This document shows, piece by piece, positions 29,331-38,334 of a stretch of DNA of 64,000 nucleotides. How positions within the stretch are numbered: position 1 is the first letter of the stretch; each line of letters begins with the position of its first letter. The notes under the pieces were generated by a model. It was not told the origin of the DNA, ran no database searches, and saw only the letters and a program-made list of their open reading frames with translations. The translations under genes were made by a program, and so were the position numbers. The stretch is taken from the NCBI GenBank assembly GCA_016722525.1, contig JADKJB010000032.1, forward strand, positions 245,396 to 309,395, given 5' to 3'. The DNA is from Bacteroidota bacterium (GTDB taxonomy: Bacteria > Bacteroidota > Bacteroidia > AKYH767-A > OLB10).

Positions 29331-30092
29331 ATGGGACAAAAGGCACATCCAATAGGTAATCGTTTAGGTATCATCAGAGGTTGGGATTCCAACTGGTATG
29401 GTGGAAGAAACTATGCTGATAAACTCGTGGAAGATGAGAAAATCAGAAATTATCTTATGGCACGTCTTGCCAAAGGTGGTGTTTCTAAAATCATCATTGA
29501 ACGCACACTAAAATTGATTACAGTTACTATTAACACTGCCCGACCAGGTATCGTAATTGGTAAAGGCGGAACTGAAGTAGATCGTATCAAAGAAGAATTA
29601 AAAAAACTTACTAAAAAAGATGTTCAGATTAACATCTTTGAAATAAAAAGACCTGAACTCGATGCTCAGTTAGTTGCTGAAAGTATTGCTCGTCAGTTGG
29701 AAGCAAGGATTTCTTTCCGACGTGCAGTTAAGACTGCAGTAGCTGCCACTATGAGAATGGGTGCAGATGGAATCAAAGCCATGGTTGCTGGTCGTTTAGG
29801 TGGTGCTGAAATGGCACGTACTGAACAATATAAAGAAGGACGTATTCCTTTACATACCTTCCGCGCCGACATTGATTTCGCTATAGCTGAGGCTCAAACA
29901 ACTTATGGAAAAATTGGTGTGAAAGTCTGGATCTGTAAAGGTGAAGTTTTTGGAAAACGTGATCTGTCGCCTAATGTTGGAATGACAAGCCAAACTAAGA
30001 GTAAAGGACCTCAAGGTGGAGGCGGTGCTCCTGATAGAGATAGAAAAGGGGACCGTAGAGACAATCCTAAAAGAGGTAGAGGAAATAAATAA
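29331..30092 (+). CDS. rpsC: Ribosomal protein S3
   Basis: 253 residues (MGQKAHPIGNRLGIIRGWDSNWYGG). The KH domain shows TARPGIVIGKGGTEVDRIK and the C-terminal domain GRLGGAEMARTEQYKEGRIPLHT. A Gly/Arg/Asp-rich tail of about 35 residues (GPQGGGGAPDRDRKGDRR) extends beyond the E. coli protein, as is usual in Bacteroidota. Confidence 0.97.
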   Translation: MGQKAHPIGNRLGIIRGWDSNWYGGRNYADKLVEDEKIRNYLMARLAKGGVSKIIIERTLKLITVTINTARPGIVIGKGGTEVDRIKEELKKLTKKDVQINIFEIKRPELDAQLVAESIARQLEARISFRRAVKTAVAATMRMGADGIKAMVAGRLGGAEMARTEQYKEGRIPLHTFRADIDFAIAEAQTTYGKIGVKVWICKGEVFGKRDLSPNVGMTSQTKSKGPQGGGGAPDRDRKGDRRDNPKRGRGNK

Positions 30093-30129
30093 TTTATCAT
30101 TTAGCAGAATTTAATAATAAAATAATACA

Positions 30130-30552
30130 ATGTTACAGCCGAAGAAGACCAAATTCCGGAAACAACACAAGATGAAAGCTAAGGGTAAAGCTACCCGTGG
30201 TGCTGATGTTGCTTTCGGATCATTCGGATTGAAATCGTTAGAAACAGCTTGGGTTACTTCCCGTCAGTTAGAAGCCGCTCGTGTTGCTGTTACCCGTTTC
30301 ATGAAACGTGAAGGACAAATATGGATCCGTGTATTTCCTGACAAACCGATTACCAGAAAGCCAGCCGAAGTAAGGATGGGTAAAGGTAAAGGAGCACCCG
30401 AATATTGGGTTGCTGTTGTGAAGCCAGGAAGAATCCTTTTTGAAGCGGATGGTGTTCCAATGGCAACTGCCAAAGAAGCACTTAGGCTTGCTGCACAAAA
30501 ATTACCTGTAATCACCCGCTTTATCGTGAGACGTGATTATCAGGAACAATAA
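30130..30552 (+). CDS. rplP: Ribosomal protein L16
   Basis: 140 residues (MLQPKKTKFRKQHKMKAKGKATRGADVAFGSFGLKSLE). The loop MKREGQIWIRVFPDKPITRKPAEVRMGKGKG is complete; the PAEVRMG segment is the site hydroxylated in some bacteria. Confidence 0.98.
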   Translation: MLQPKKTKFRKQHKMKAKGKATRGADVAFGSFGLKSLETAWVTSRQLEAARVAVTRFMKREGQIWIRVFPDKPITRKPAEVRMGKGKGAPEYWVAVVKPGRILFEADGVPMATAKEALRLAAQKLPVITRFIVRRDYQEQ

Positions 30553-30588
30553 AAACACTAATCATTACACAAGAGATTCCATAATACA

Positions 30589-30801
30589 ATGAAACAGGAT
30601 ATAGTTAGAGATCTTACCACTGAAGAAGTCCGTGAAAGGATTGCAGAAGAGCGCGGTATCTATACAAAATTGAAGATGAGCCATACGGTTTCCCCTATTG
30701 AGAACCCGTTGAAAATCAGGGCTACCCGCCGATTGATTGCAAGGTTAGAAACTGAATATAAGAAGCGTATTATGGCTTCATCATCTGAATCTAAGAAATA
30801 A
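30589..30801 (+). CDS. rpmC: Ribosomal protein L29
   Basis: 70 residues, two helices (DIVRDLTTEEVRERIAEERGIYTKLKMSH, RATRRLIARLETEYKKR). Followed by rpsQ after 6 bp. Confidence 0.95.
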   Translation: MKQDIVRDLTTEEVRERIAEERGIYTKLKMSHTVSPIENPLKIRATRRLIARLETEYKKRIMASSSESKK

Positions 30802-30807
30802 TACAAC

Positions 30808-31068
30808 ATGTCAGAAGAAAGAGCTCTCCGGAAAGAGAAAACAGGAATCGTTACCAGCAATAAGATGCAACAATCTATTGTAGTGGCAGTGGAACGTAAA
30901 GTGAAACACCCTATCTATGGTAAGTTTATCAGTAAAACTGTAAAATTTATGGCTCACGATCAGGAAAATACCTGTGGTGTGGGTGATAAAGTACGAATCA
31001 TGGAAACCAGACCTATCAGCAAAAACAAACGCTGGAGATTGGTTGAAATACTCGAAAAAGCAAAATAA
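30808..31068 (+). CDS. rpsQ: Ribosomal protein S17
   Basis: 86 residues (RKEKTGIVTSNKMQQSIVVAVERKVKHPIYGKFISKTVKFMAHD, METRPISKNKRWRLVEILEKAK); a typical OB-fold S17. Confidence 0.97.
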   Translation: MSEERALRKEKTGIVTSNKMQQSIVVAVERKVKHPIYGKFISKTVKFMAHDQENTCGVGDKVRIMETRPISKNKRWRLVEILEKAK

Positions 31069-31097
31069 TAGGTTATTTATAAAGAACAAATAAGAAA

Positions 31098-31466
31098 ATG
31101 ATCCAGCAGGAATCCAGACTAACCGTAGCGGATAACAGTGGTGCCAAAGAGGTGCTTTGTATTCGTGTGCTGGGAGGTACTAAAAAAAGATATGCCTCTT
31201 TGGGAGATAAAATTGTGGTAACTGTGAAGCACGCAATCCCCGCAGGTAATATTAAAAAAGGAACAGTTTCCAAAGCCGTTGTGGTGAGGGTAAGCAAAGA
31301 AGTTAGAAGAAATGACGGGTCTTATATCCGTTTTGATGATAATGCAGTGGTGCTGCTCACTGCAAACGATGAACTCAGAGGTACCCGTATTTTTGGGCCT
31401 GTTGCAAGAGAGCTTCGTGAAAAGCAGTATATGAAAATTGTATCGTTAGCTCCGGAGGTGTTATAA
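31098..31466 (+). CDS. rplN: Ribosomal protein L14
   Basis: 122 residues (MIQQESRLTVADNSGAKEVLCIRVLGGTKKRYA, RNDGSYIRFDDNAVVLL, GTRIFGPVARELREKQYMKIVSLAPEVL). Forms an intersubunit bridge. Overlaps rplX by 1 bp. Confidence 0.98.
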   Translation: MIQQESRLTVADNSGAKEVLCIRVLGGTKKRYASLGDKIVVTVKHAIPAGNIKKGTVSKAVVVRVSKEVRRNDGSYIRFDDNAVVLLTANDELRGTRIFGPVARELREKQYMKIVSLAPEVL

Positions 31467-31804
31467 TGGAAAGAAGAAAGAATTCTCAGCCTAAACTGAA
31501 AATAAAAAAAGGCGATACTGTTAAGGTGATCGCCGGTGAAAGTAAAGGCCAGCAAGGCAAAGTCCTTGAAGTAATGCTGAGCGATCGTAAATTGATCGTT
31601 GAACGCGTAAATCTGGTGTCGAAACACACTAAACCAAATGCAAAAAATACCCAGGGTGGTATTGTGAAGCAAGAAGCAGCGATCCACATTTCTAATGTGA
31701 TGCTCGTTGATCCTTCTTCAGGAAAAACTACCCGCGTGGGTCGTAAATTAATCGATAACAAACTAGTTCGTTACGCTAAAAAATCAGGGGAGGTAATAAA
31801 ATAA
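31466..31804 (+). CDS. rplX: Ribosomal protein L24
   Basis: 112 residues with a KOW motif (KKGDTVKVIAGESKGQQGKVLEV). Coupled on both sides by 1-bp overlaps, with rplN and rplE. Confidence 0.97.
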   Translation: MERRKNSQPKLKIKKGDTVKVIAGESKGQQGKVLEVMLSDRKLIVERVNLVSKHTKPNAKNTQGGIVKQEAAIHISNVMLVDPSSGKTTRVGRKLIDNKLVRYAKKSGEVIK

Positions 31805-32355
31805 TGACTTACAAGCCCAGACTAAAAGAAAAGTACAAAAAGGAAATTGCAAATAACCTTAAGGAAAGGTTTGCTTATAAGAGTGTTATGCAGGTTCCAA
31901 GGTTACTTAAAATTTGTGTCAACCAAGGAGTTGGTGATGCAGTTACAGATAAAAAACTGGTTGAATATGCATTGAATGAAATGACCAATATTACCGGTCA
32001 AAAAGCTGTGCCAACCAAATCGAAAAAGGACATCTCTAACTTCAAACTCCGTAAAGATGTGAACATTGGTGTTCGTGTGACTTTGCGTGATGATGTAATG
32101 TATGAGTTCCTGGATCGTTTGATCTCAGTAGCACTTCCAAGGATTCGTGATTTCAAAGGAATTAATAGCAAAGGTTTTGATGGCAGAGGGAATTATACCC
32201 TTGGTGTTACAGAGCAAATTATTTTTCCTGAAATCGACATCGACAAAGTGAATAAAATTACCGGTATGGATATCACTTTTGTGACTAATGCAGCCACCGA
32301 TGATGAGGCATTTCACCTATTGAAAGAATTTGGTATTCCGTTTAAAACTAATTAA
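31804..32355 (+). CDS. rplE: Ribosomal protein L5
   Basis: 183 residues (YKKEIANNLKERFAYKSVMQVPRLLKICVNQGVGDA, GIRVTLR-like GVRVTLRDDVMYEFLDRLI, GNYTLGVTEQIIFPEID). Contacts 5S rRNA and P-site tRNA. Confidence 0.97.
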   Translation: MTYKPRLKEKYKKEIANNLKERFAYKSVMQVPRLLKICVNQGVGDAVTDKKLVEYALNEMTNITGQKAVPTKSKKDISNFKLRKDVNIGVRVTLRDDVMYEFLDRLISVALPRIRDFKGINSKGFDGRGNYTLGVTEQIIFPEIDIDKVNKITGMDITFVTNAATDDEAFHLLKEFGIPFKTN

Positions 32356-32360
32356 TATAA

Positions 32361-32630
32361 ATGGCAAAAGAATCAGTAAAAGCCAGAGAGCGTAAACGCG
32401 CTAAAGTTGTAGCTAAATATGCTGAAAAACGCGCTGCTTTGAAAGAAGCAGGTGATTATATCGGTTTAAGTAAGCTCCCTAAAAATGCATCTCCAGTTCG
32501 TCTGCACAACCGTTGCCTGCTAACAGGTAGACCACGTGGTTATATGAGACAGTTTGGAATCTCAAGAGTTTTGTTCCGCAAAATGGCACTTGAAGGTAAA
32601 ATTGCAGGTGTAACTAAATCCAGCTGGTAA
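32361..32630 (+). CDS. rpsN: Ribosomal protein S14, zinc-free form
   Basis: 89 residues, the long form without the CxxC...CxxC zinc motif (KLPKNASPVRLHNRCLLTGRPRGYMRQFGISRVLFRKMALEG). Only one Cys is present. Confidence 0.97.
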   Translation: MAKESVKARERKRAKVVAKYAEKRAALKEAGDYIGLSKLPKNASPVRLHNRCLLTGRPRGYMRQFGISRVLFRKMALEGKIAGVTKSSW

Positions 32631-32666
32631 TTCAATAAATAAAAAAACAAGAAATACAATAATACA

Positions 32667-33066
32667 ATGACAGATCCTATAGCAGATTACCTGACCCGTT
32701 TGCGAAATGCAATGAAGGCAAGCCACAGAATTGTGGAGGTTCCTGCATCCAATGTCAAAAAAGGAAATCACTAAGATTCTCTTCGATAAGGGTTATATTT
32801 TGAATTACAAATTCGAGGAAACCGAAAATAATCAGGGTAACATTAAGATCGCTCTTAAATACAATCCTGTTACTAAGCTTCCTGCAATCAAAAAAATTGA
32901 AAGAGTTAGTAAGCCCGGACTTCGTAAATACAAAGGATCTGATGATCTTCCTAGAATCCTTAATGGCCTCGGAATAGCTATTGTTTCTACTTCACAAGGT
33001 ATGATGACAGATAAAGAAGCACGCCGAAACAATATTGGTGGTGAAGTTTTATGTTTAGTTTATTAA
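32667..33066 (+). CDS. rpsH: Ribosomal protein S8, one frameshift
   Basis: The ATG at 32667 gives MTDPIADYLTRLRNAMKASHRIVEVPASNVKK. An extra G after the A-run near 32763 shifts the frame to an early stop; removing it continues EITKILFDKGYILNYKF and on to NIGGEVLCLVY. About 132 residues. S8 is essential, so this is most likely a read or assembly error. The visible ORF starting downstream is only the C-terminal part. Confidence 0.94.
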
Positions 33067-33087
33067 TCAAATAATAAGGTTTATAAT

Positions 33088-33642
33088 ATGTCCCGTATAG
33101 GAAAACTCCCGATACCCATCCCTTCAGGTGTCACCATTGACTGCAAAACCGCAAAGGTTACTGTTAAAGGTCCTAAAGGTACCCTTGAGCAAAAGCTTGA
33201 AGATGGTATATCCGCAAAAATAGAAGGCTCTGAACTTATAGTTGAAAGAGCTACTGAGCAAAAAAGACACAAAGCACTTCACGGACTTTATCGTTCCCTG
33301 ATTGCAAACATGATAACAGGAGTAACAACTGGTTATAAAATTGAACAAGAATTGGTAGGTGTAGGTTACCGTGCCGGTGCACAAGGACAGGTCCTTGATC
33401 TTGTTTTAGGCTATTCTCACCACGTTGTTTTCGAATTGCCAGGTGAAATTAAAGTTGCAACTCGTCAGGATAGAGGATCTAATCCGATCATTACTCTGGA
33501 AAGTTACGACAAACAATTGTTGGGACAGGTTGCAGCGAAAATTCGCTCTCTGAGAGTTCCTGAACCTTACAAAGGAAAAGGTATTAAGTTCGTAGGTGAA
33601 ACATTAAGACGTAAAGCTGGTAAGTCAGCAGCTAAAAAATAA
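33088..33642 (+). CDS. rplF: Ribosomal protein L6
   Basis: 184 residues (MSRIGKLPIPIPSGVTIDCKTAKVTVKGPKGTLEQ; VPEPYKGKGIKFVGETLRRKAGKSAAKK). Two repeated domains as in the family. Confidence 0.98.
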   Translation: MSRIGKLPIPIPSGVTIDCKTAKVTVKGPKGTLEQKLEDGISAKIEGSELIVERATEQKRHKALHGLYRSLIANMITGVTTGYKIEQELVGVGYRAGAQGQVLDLVLGYSHHVVFELPGEIKVATRQDRGSNPIITLESYDKQLLGQVAAKIRSLRVPEPYKGKGIKFVGETLRRKAGKSAAKK

Positions 33643-33651
33643 TTCGATTCA

Positions 33652-34008
33652 ATGGAATCCATAAAAGTAATCAGAAGAAAAAGTATCCGTAAAAGAATCC
33701 GTAGGATTGTAACCGGAACAGCATCCCGCCCTCGTTTGTCGGTGTTTAGAAGTAATAAACAGATTTATGCCCAATTAATTGATGATGTTAATGGTCAGAC
33801 ACTGGTAGCCGCCTCTTCACGCGAAAGCATCCTCGGTGATGAAAAAAACAATAAAGTTGCTGAAGCCTCATTAGTGGGTAAGGTGCTTGGCGAAAGAGCT
33901 GTAGCTGCCGGACTAACTGAGGTGGTTTTTGACCGTGGAGGGTATCTGTACCATGGCCGTGTTAAATCACTTGCAGAAGGTGCAAGAAATGCAGGATTAA
34001 AATTCTAA
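33652..34008 (+). CDS. rplR: Ribosomal protein L18
   Basis: 118 residues (RRKSIRKRIRRIVTGTASRPRLSVFRSNKQIYAQLIDD; VVFDRGGYLYHGRVKSLAEGARNAGLKF). Binds 5S rRNA. Confidence 0.97.
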   Translation: MESIKVIRRKSIRKRIRRIVTGTASRPRLSVFRSNKQIYAQLIDDVNGQTLVAASSRESILGDEKNNKVAEASLVGKVLGERAVAAGLTEVVFDRGGYLYHGRVKSLAEGARNAGLKF

Positions 34009-34015
34009 AACTACT

Positions 34016-34534
34016 ATGTCGGTATCAAATTCAAAACGGGTTAAAACGAGTGAAATCGAGCTAAAAGATAGGCTCGTAGCTATAAACAGAGTAACTAAAG
34101 TTACCAAAGGCGGTCGCGCTTTTACATTCTCTGCTATCGTTGTTGTTGGTGATGAAAAAGGTGTTGTAGGATACGGTTTAGGAAAAGCAAACGAAGTTAC
34201 AGATGCTATCACTAAAGGTGTTGATGATGCTAAGAAAAATTTAGTAAAAGTTTCTGTTGCTAAAGGGACTGTGCCTCATGAACAAATAGGGAAATTTGGT
34301 GGTGCTTTGGTGCTTCTCAAACCAGCTGCCCCTGGAACAGGTGTTATTGCAGGTGGTGCCATGCGTGCTGTTCTAGAAAGCGTTGGAATTACTGATGTAC
34401 TTGCTAAATCAAAAGGCTCTTCTAATCCTCATAACGTAGTTAAAGCTACCATAGATGCACTCGTTCAAATGCGGGATGCCATTGCAGTTTCTCAACAAAG
34501 AGGTGTTGCAATGCAAAAGATATTTGAAGGTTAA
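34016..34534 (+). CDS. rpsE: Ribosomal protein S5
   Basis: 172 residues (LKDRLVAINRVTKVTKGGRAFTFSAIVVVGDEKGVVGYGLGKANEV; GGAMRAVLESVGITDVLAKSKGSSNPHNVVKAT). The spectinomycin-site loop TKVTKGGRAF is wild type. Confidence 0.98.
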   Translation: MSVSNSKRVKTSEIELKDRLVAINRVTKVTKGGRAFTFSAIVVVGDEKGVVGYGLGKANEVTDAITKGVDDAKKNLVKVSVAKGTVPHEQIGKFGGALVLLKPAAPGTGVIAGGAMRAVLESVGITDVLAKSKGSSNPHNVVKATIDALVQMRDAIAVSQQRGVAMQKIFEG

Positions 34535-34602
34535 TCAATATATTACAGACTTTATTTAAGTAGTTACTTTATATAAATATCGGAAGAAATTCCAATCGGA
34601 AA

Positions 34603-34788
34603 ATGGGAAAAATTATTATCACACAAATAAGAAGTGGCATTGACAGGCCTGCAGTTCAGAAAAGGACATTGAAAGCATTGGGCATTAATAAAATGCACCA
34701 TTCAGTAGAGAAGGATGATAATCCTGCAATCATGGGAATGGTTCACAGTGTTCAACATCTGGTAAAAGTTGAGAAAAAGGTTAATTAG
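34603..34788 (+). CDS. rpmD: Ribosomal protein L30
   Basis: 61 residues (MGKIIITQIRSGIDRPAVQKRTLKALGINKMHHSVEKDDNPAIMGMVHSVQHLVKVEK), a typical bacterial L30. It falls between rpsE and rplO as expected. Confidence 0.95.
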   Translation: MGKIIITQIRSGIDRPAVQKRTLKALGINKMHHSVEKDDNPAIMGMVHSVQHLVKVEKKVN

Positions 34789-34818
34789 AATTTAAAACAA
34801 TATAAGACTTTCGTTAAA

Positions 34819-35270
34819 ATGAATCTTAGCAATTTAAGACCTGCCAAAGGATCGATCAAATCGAGAAAAGAATAGGAAGGGGACAAGGATCCGGACGTGG
34901 CGGTACATCAACCAGAGGTCACAAAGGTGCACAGTCCAGATCCGGTTATAGTTCAAAACCTGGATTTGAAGGAGGGCAAATGCCACTTCAAAGACGTCTT
35001 CCTAAATTCGGTTTCAAAAGCCTGAATAGAGTAGAATATAACGGAGTGAACCTGGATATTATTCAGGGAATTGTTGATAAGCATGGTATTACTGAAATTA
35101 ATCACGAAGTTTTTGTGGGCCATGGACTTGCATCAAGACGTGATCGGGTTAAAATTCTTGGAAGAGGAGAGTTGAAATCCAAAGTGAACATCACTGCTCA
35201 TGCTTTCTCAGACACCGCAAAATCAGCAATTGAATCAATGGGTGGAACAACTACAGCTACTGGTAAATGA
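34819..35270 (+). CDS. rplO: Ribosomal protein L15, one frameshift
   Basis: The ATG at 34819 gives MNLSNLRPAKGSIKSRK; one A is missing from the A-run near 34865, so an early TAG appears. Repair yields RIGRGQGSGRGGTSTRGHKGAQSR, then GFEGGQMPLQRRLPKFGFKS to the C-terminus, about 150 residues. L15 conservation on both sides argues for a sequence error. The stop overlaps the secY start (ATGA). Confidence 0.94.
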
Positions 35271-36607
35271 AGAATTTAATAACTACAATCCGAAATATTT
35301 TTAAGATCGAAGATCTGAAAGCAAGGATCCTGAACACATTGGGATTCATTGTTATTTACAGACTAGGGGCTCATATTGTGCTTCCTGGTGTGGATCCTTC
35401 TGGGCTGGCTAGTTTACAAGCCCAATCAGAAGGCGGTATTCTTGGATTGATTGATATGTTTGCCGGGGGAGCTTTCTCTCAGGCCTCCATTTTTGCTCTT
35501 GGTATTATGCCTTATATCTCGGCATCTATCGTGGTGCAGTTGTTGGGTATTGCCGTTCCTTATTTCCAAAAACTTCAAAAAGAAGGGGAGAGCGGTCGTA
35601 AAAAACTGAATCAGATTACCAGATGGCTTACCGTTTTGGTAACTCTTGGACAGGCTCCAGGATACATTGTTAACTTAAGATCTCAAGCACCAGCCGCTAT
35701 TATCATGGATGGAACTATGTTCTGGATAACATCTATTTTAATTTTGACCGCAGGAACTCTTTTTGTCATGTGGATCGGTGAACGCATTACCGAAAAAGGT
35801 ATTGGAAATGGAATTTCATTGTTAATCATGGTTGGAATTATTGCAAGGCTACCTTCAGCTCTGAAAGATGAGTTTATGTCTCGATTGAACGAAGGTGGTG
35901 GTTTAGTAGTTTTTCTGGTCGAAATTGTTGCCTTATTTGCTGTAGTCGCTGCAGTTATTTTACTTGTTCAAGGTACACGGCGAATACCGGTGCAGTTTGC
36001 AAAGAAAATTGTTGGAAATAAACAATATGGCGGCGTCCGTCAATATATTCCTTTAAAAGTGAATGCAGCCGGTGTTATGCCAATCATATTTGCTCAGGCA
36101 ATTATGTTTATTCCAGCAACAATCGCACAGTTTTTTCCAGAGTCAGCTTCCTGGCAGGGTTTTGCCGGAGCGTTTACTGATTTCCATTCGTTTGGGTATA
36201 ACATCACTTTTGCCACCTTAATTATTCTGTTTACTTATTTCTATACTGCAATCTCGGTCAATCCTAATCAGATGGCGGAGGATATGAAGAAAAATGGTGG
36301 TTTTATTCCAGGCGTAAAACCTGGAAAGAAAACAGCAGAGTTTATTGATGACGTAATGTCTAAAATTACACTTCCTGGATCCATCTTTCTCGCCTTTGTT
36401 GCAATTTTGCCAACTTTTGCGAATTTAGCCGGAGTAAATAGTAACTTCGCACAATTTTATGGGGGTACGTCCCTTCTTATTCTTGTTGGGGTTGTATTGG
36501 ATACACTTCAACAAATTGAAAGTCATTTGTTAATGCGTCATTACGATGGATTAATGAAAACAGGAAGAATCAAAGGCAGATCATCTGCTGTAGGAGCCGC
36601 TGTATAA
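35267..36607 (+). CDS. secY: Protein translocase channel SecY
   Basis: 446 residues with ten transmembrane segments. The plug/TM2 region GGAFSQASIFALGIMPYISASIVVQLL, TEKGIGNGISLLIMVGI and the cytoplasmic loop before TM9 (MAEDMKKNGGFIPGVKPGKKTAEFI) are typical. Intact and coupled to rplO. Confidence 0.98.
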   Translation: MKNLITTIRNIFKIEDLKARILNTLGFIVIYRLGAHIVLPGVDPSGLASLQAQSEGGILGLIDMFAGGAFSQASIFALGIMPYISASIVVQLLGIAVPYFQKLQKEGESGRKKLNQITRWLTVLVTLGQAPGYIVNLRSQAPAAIIMDGTMFWITSILILTAGTLFVMWIGERITEKGIGNGISLLIMVGIIARLPSALKDEFMSRLNEGGGLVVFLVEIVALFAVVAAVILLVQGTRRIPVQFAKKIVGNKQYGGVRQYIPLKVNAAGVMPIIFAQAIMFIPATIAQFFPESASWQGFAGAFTDFHSFGYNITFATLIILFTYFYTAISVNPNQMAEDMKKNGGFIPGVKPGKKTAEFIDDVMSKITLPGSIFLAFVAILPTFANLAGVNSNFAQFYGGTSLLILVGVVLDTLQQIESHLLMRHYDGLMKTGRIKGRSSAVGAAV

Positions 36608-36660
36608 GGCTGCTATGGTGGTTAATTGTTTATTATATTGAATAAATCAAAGGAGTTAAA

Positions 36661-37143
36661 TTGCAGATAATCTACAAAACTCCCGAACAGATAGAGTTAA
36701 TAAGAGTTAGTTCTTTACTTGTTGGAGATACATTAGCGGAAGTAGCAGCTTTAATCAAGCCCGGGGTAAAAACCATTGAGCTTGATAAAATAGCTGAAAC
36801 TTTTATCAGAGATCATCAATCCATACCAGCTTTCAAAGGCTACAATGGTTTTCCTGCCTCTCTTTGCATTTCGGTTAATGCCGAAATTGTACATGGGATT
36901 CCTGGAAAACGCGAGCTTAAAGATGGGGATGTAGTTTCGATCGACGGTGGTGTTATTAAGGATGGTTTCTTCGGAGACTCAGCTTATTCATTTACAGTAG
37001 GAGAAGTGACTTCTGAAGTTCGCAAATTGATTCGTGTAACCAAAGAATGCCTTTTAAACAGTATTGAAATGGCAGTGGTTGGAGGCAGAATTGGTGATAT
37101 CAGTGCTGCCGTTCAAGATCATGCAGAAATAAATCATCGTTGA
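36661..37143 (+). CDS. map: Methionine aminopeptidase, C-terminus lost
   Basis: Starts at a TTG (MQIIYKTPEQIELIRVSSLLVGDTLAEVA). It shows CISVNAEIVHGIPGKRELKDGDVVSIDGGVIKDGFFGDSAYSF, including the metal-binding Asp of GDSAYSF; the usual DCG/DVG motif reads DGG. Homologues are about 255-265 residues. Here the protein ends after 160 residues at about AAVQDHAE, and the sequence jumps within a few bases into infA. The second half, with the remaining His/Glu metal ligands, is missing. It is an essential gene, so a deletion in the assembly of about 330-360 bp is the likely cause. Confidence 0.88.
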   Translation: MQIIYKTPEQIELIRVSSLLVGDTLAEVAALIKPGVKTIELDKIAETFIRDHQSIPAFKGYNGFPASLCISVNAEIVHGIPGKRELKDGDVVSIDGGVIKDGFFGDSAYSFTVGEVTSEVRKLIRVTKECLLNSIEMAVVGGRIGDISAAVQDHAEINHR

Positions 37144-37318
37144 AGCATTGTCTAATGCGATGTTCCGTGTTGAATTGGAAAATGGTCATGAGATTATCTC
37201 TCATATTTCCGGGAAAATGAGGATGAATTATATTAAGATCCTTCCAGGCGATAAAGTAAAGGTGGAAATGTCGCCTTATGATCTCACTAAAGGAAGAATA
37301 ACATACAGGTACAAATAA
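37133..37318 (+). CDS. infA: Translation initiation factor IF-1, N-terminus lost
   Basis: The frame reads IIVEALSNAMFRVELENGHEIISHISGKMRMNYIKILPGDKVKVEMSPYDLTKGRITYRYK, a clear IF-1 lacking its first 10 or so residues and start codon. A stop lies directly upstream in this frame at 37130-37132. The same junction truncates map. IF-1 normally sits between map and rpmJ in Bacteroidota, as here. Confidence 0.88.
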   Translation: MIVEALSNAMFRVELENGHEIISHISGKMRMNYIKILPGDKVKVEMSPYDLTKGRITYRYK

Positions 37319-37329
37319 TATATCTACAA

Positions 37330-37446
37330 ATGAAAGTCAGACCCTCATTAAAGAAAAGAAGCGTTGACTGCAAAATTGTAAGACGCAAGGGACGTCTTTA
37401 TGTAATCAACAAAAAAAATCCACGCTTTAAAATGCGCCAGGGTTAA
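37330..37446 (+). CDS. rpmJ: Ribosomal protein L36, zinc-free form
   Basis: 38 residues (MKVRPSLKKRSVDCKIVRRKGRLYVINKKNPRFKMRQG), which is too short for many ORF callers. Only one of the four zinc ligands (Cys in DCKIV) remains, so this is the C-minus form, in line with the zinc-free S14 and S4 in the same operon. Confidence 0.95.
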   Translation: MKVRPSLKKRSVDCKIVRRKGRLYVINKKNPRFKMRQG

Positions 37447-37478
37447 TCAATTATATATTTAAATCAAAAGGAACATAA

Positions 37479-37856
37479 ATGGCTCGTATTGCTGGTATTG
37501 ATTTACCAAAAAACAAAAGAGGTGAAATTGGTCTGACTTATATCTTCGGAATAGGCAGATCAACAGCACAGAAAATTCTTACCGATAGTAAAATCGACTT
37601 TAATAAGAAAGTTCAGGAGTGGAATGATGATGAATTAACCAAAATCAGAACCTTCATTAACGATTATATTAAGGTTGAAGGTGGATTGCGTTCTGAAGTT
37701 CAATTGAACATAAAACGTTTGATGGATATCGGTTGCTATAGAGGTGTTCGTCACCGTATCGGTCTTCCTGTAAGAGGTCAAAGAACCAAAAACAACTGTC
37801 GTACCCGTAAAGGAAAGAGAAAAACAGTTGCAAACAAGAAAAAAGTAACTAAGTAA
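37479..37856 (+). CDS. rpsM: Ribosomal protein S13
   Basis: 125 residues (MARIAGIDLPKNKRGEIGLTYIFGIGRSTAQKIL; GCYRGVRHRIGLPVRGQRTKNNCRTRKGKRKTVANKKK). The C-terminal tail contacts the A- and P-site tRNAs. Confidence 0.98.
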   Translation: MARIAGIDLPKNKRGEIGLTYIFGIGRSTAQKILTDSKIDFNKKVQEWNDDELTKIRTFINDYIKVEGGLRSEVQLNIKRLMDIGCYRGVRHRIGLPVRGQRTKNNCRTRKGKRKTVANKKKVTK

Positions 37857-37902
37857 AATCATCATCCGGTTGCTGAATAAGCACCCGGGAACTAAAACGA
37901 TA

Positions 37903-38294
37903 ATGGCAAAAACAGCAAAAGTTACTGTTAAAAAGAAGATTGTGAAAGTGGAGCCTGTTGGTGAAGCTCATATCAACGCAACATTTAACAATATTATCAT
38001 CAGTATAACCAATTTAACCGGACAGGTTGTTTCCTGGGCTTCGGCAGGTAAAATGGGTTTCAAAGGCTCTAAAAAAAATACTCCATATGCAGCTCAATTG
38101 GCAGCACAGGATTGTTCTAAAGTGGCCTTTGATGCAGGAATGCGCAAGGTAAAGGTTTATGTAAAAGGTCCCGGTTCAGGTCGCGAATCCGCAATCAGGA
38201 CTTTGCATAACTCAGGACTTGAAGTGAGTGAAATCATCGATTTAACTCTATTCCTCACAATGGTTGTCGTCCTCCAAAACGCAGAAGGATATAA
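37903..38294 (+). CDS. rpsK: Ribosomal protein S11, frameshift near the C-terminus
   Basis: The start at 37903 (MAKTAKVTVKKKIVKVEPVG) is preferred; the longer frame begins inside the spacer. The core AHINATFNNIIISITNLTGQVVSWASAGKMGFKGSKKNTPYAAQLAA is intact. Near 38250 a C is missing. Restored, the tail becomes TPIPHNGCRPPKRRRI, the conserved end, with the stop at 38292-38294; unrepaired it reads on to 38301 with an unrelated tail. Confidence 0.95.
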
Positions 38295-38334
38295 TTACTA
38301 AAACAGTTTATTTTAAGTATTTAAATTAAGATTC

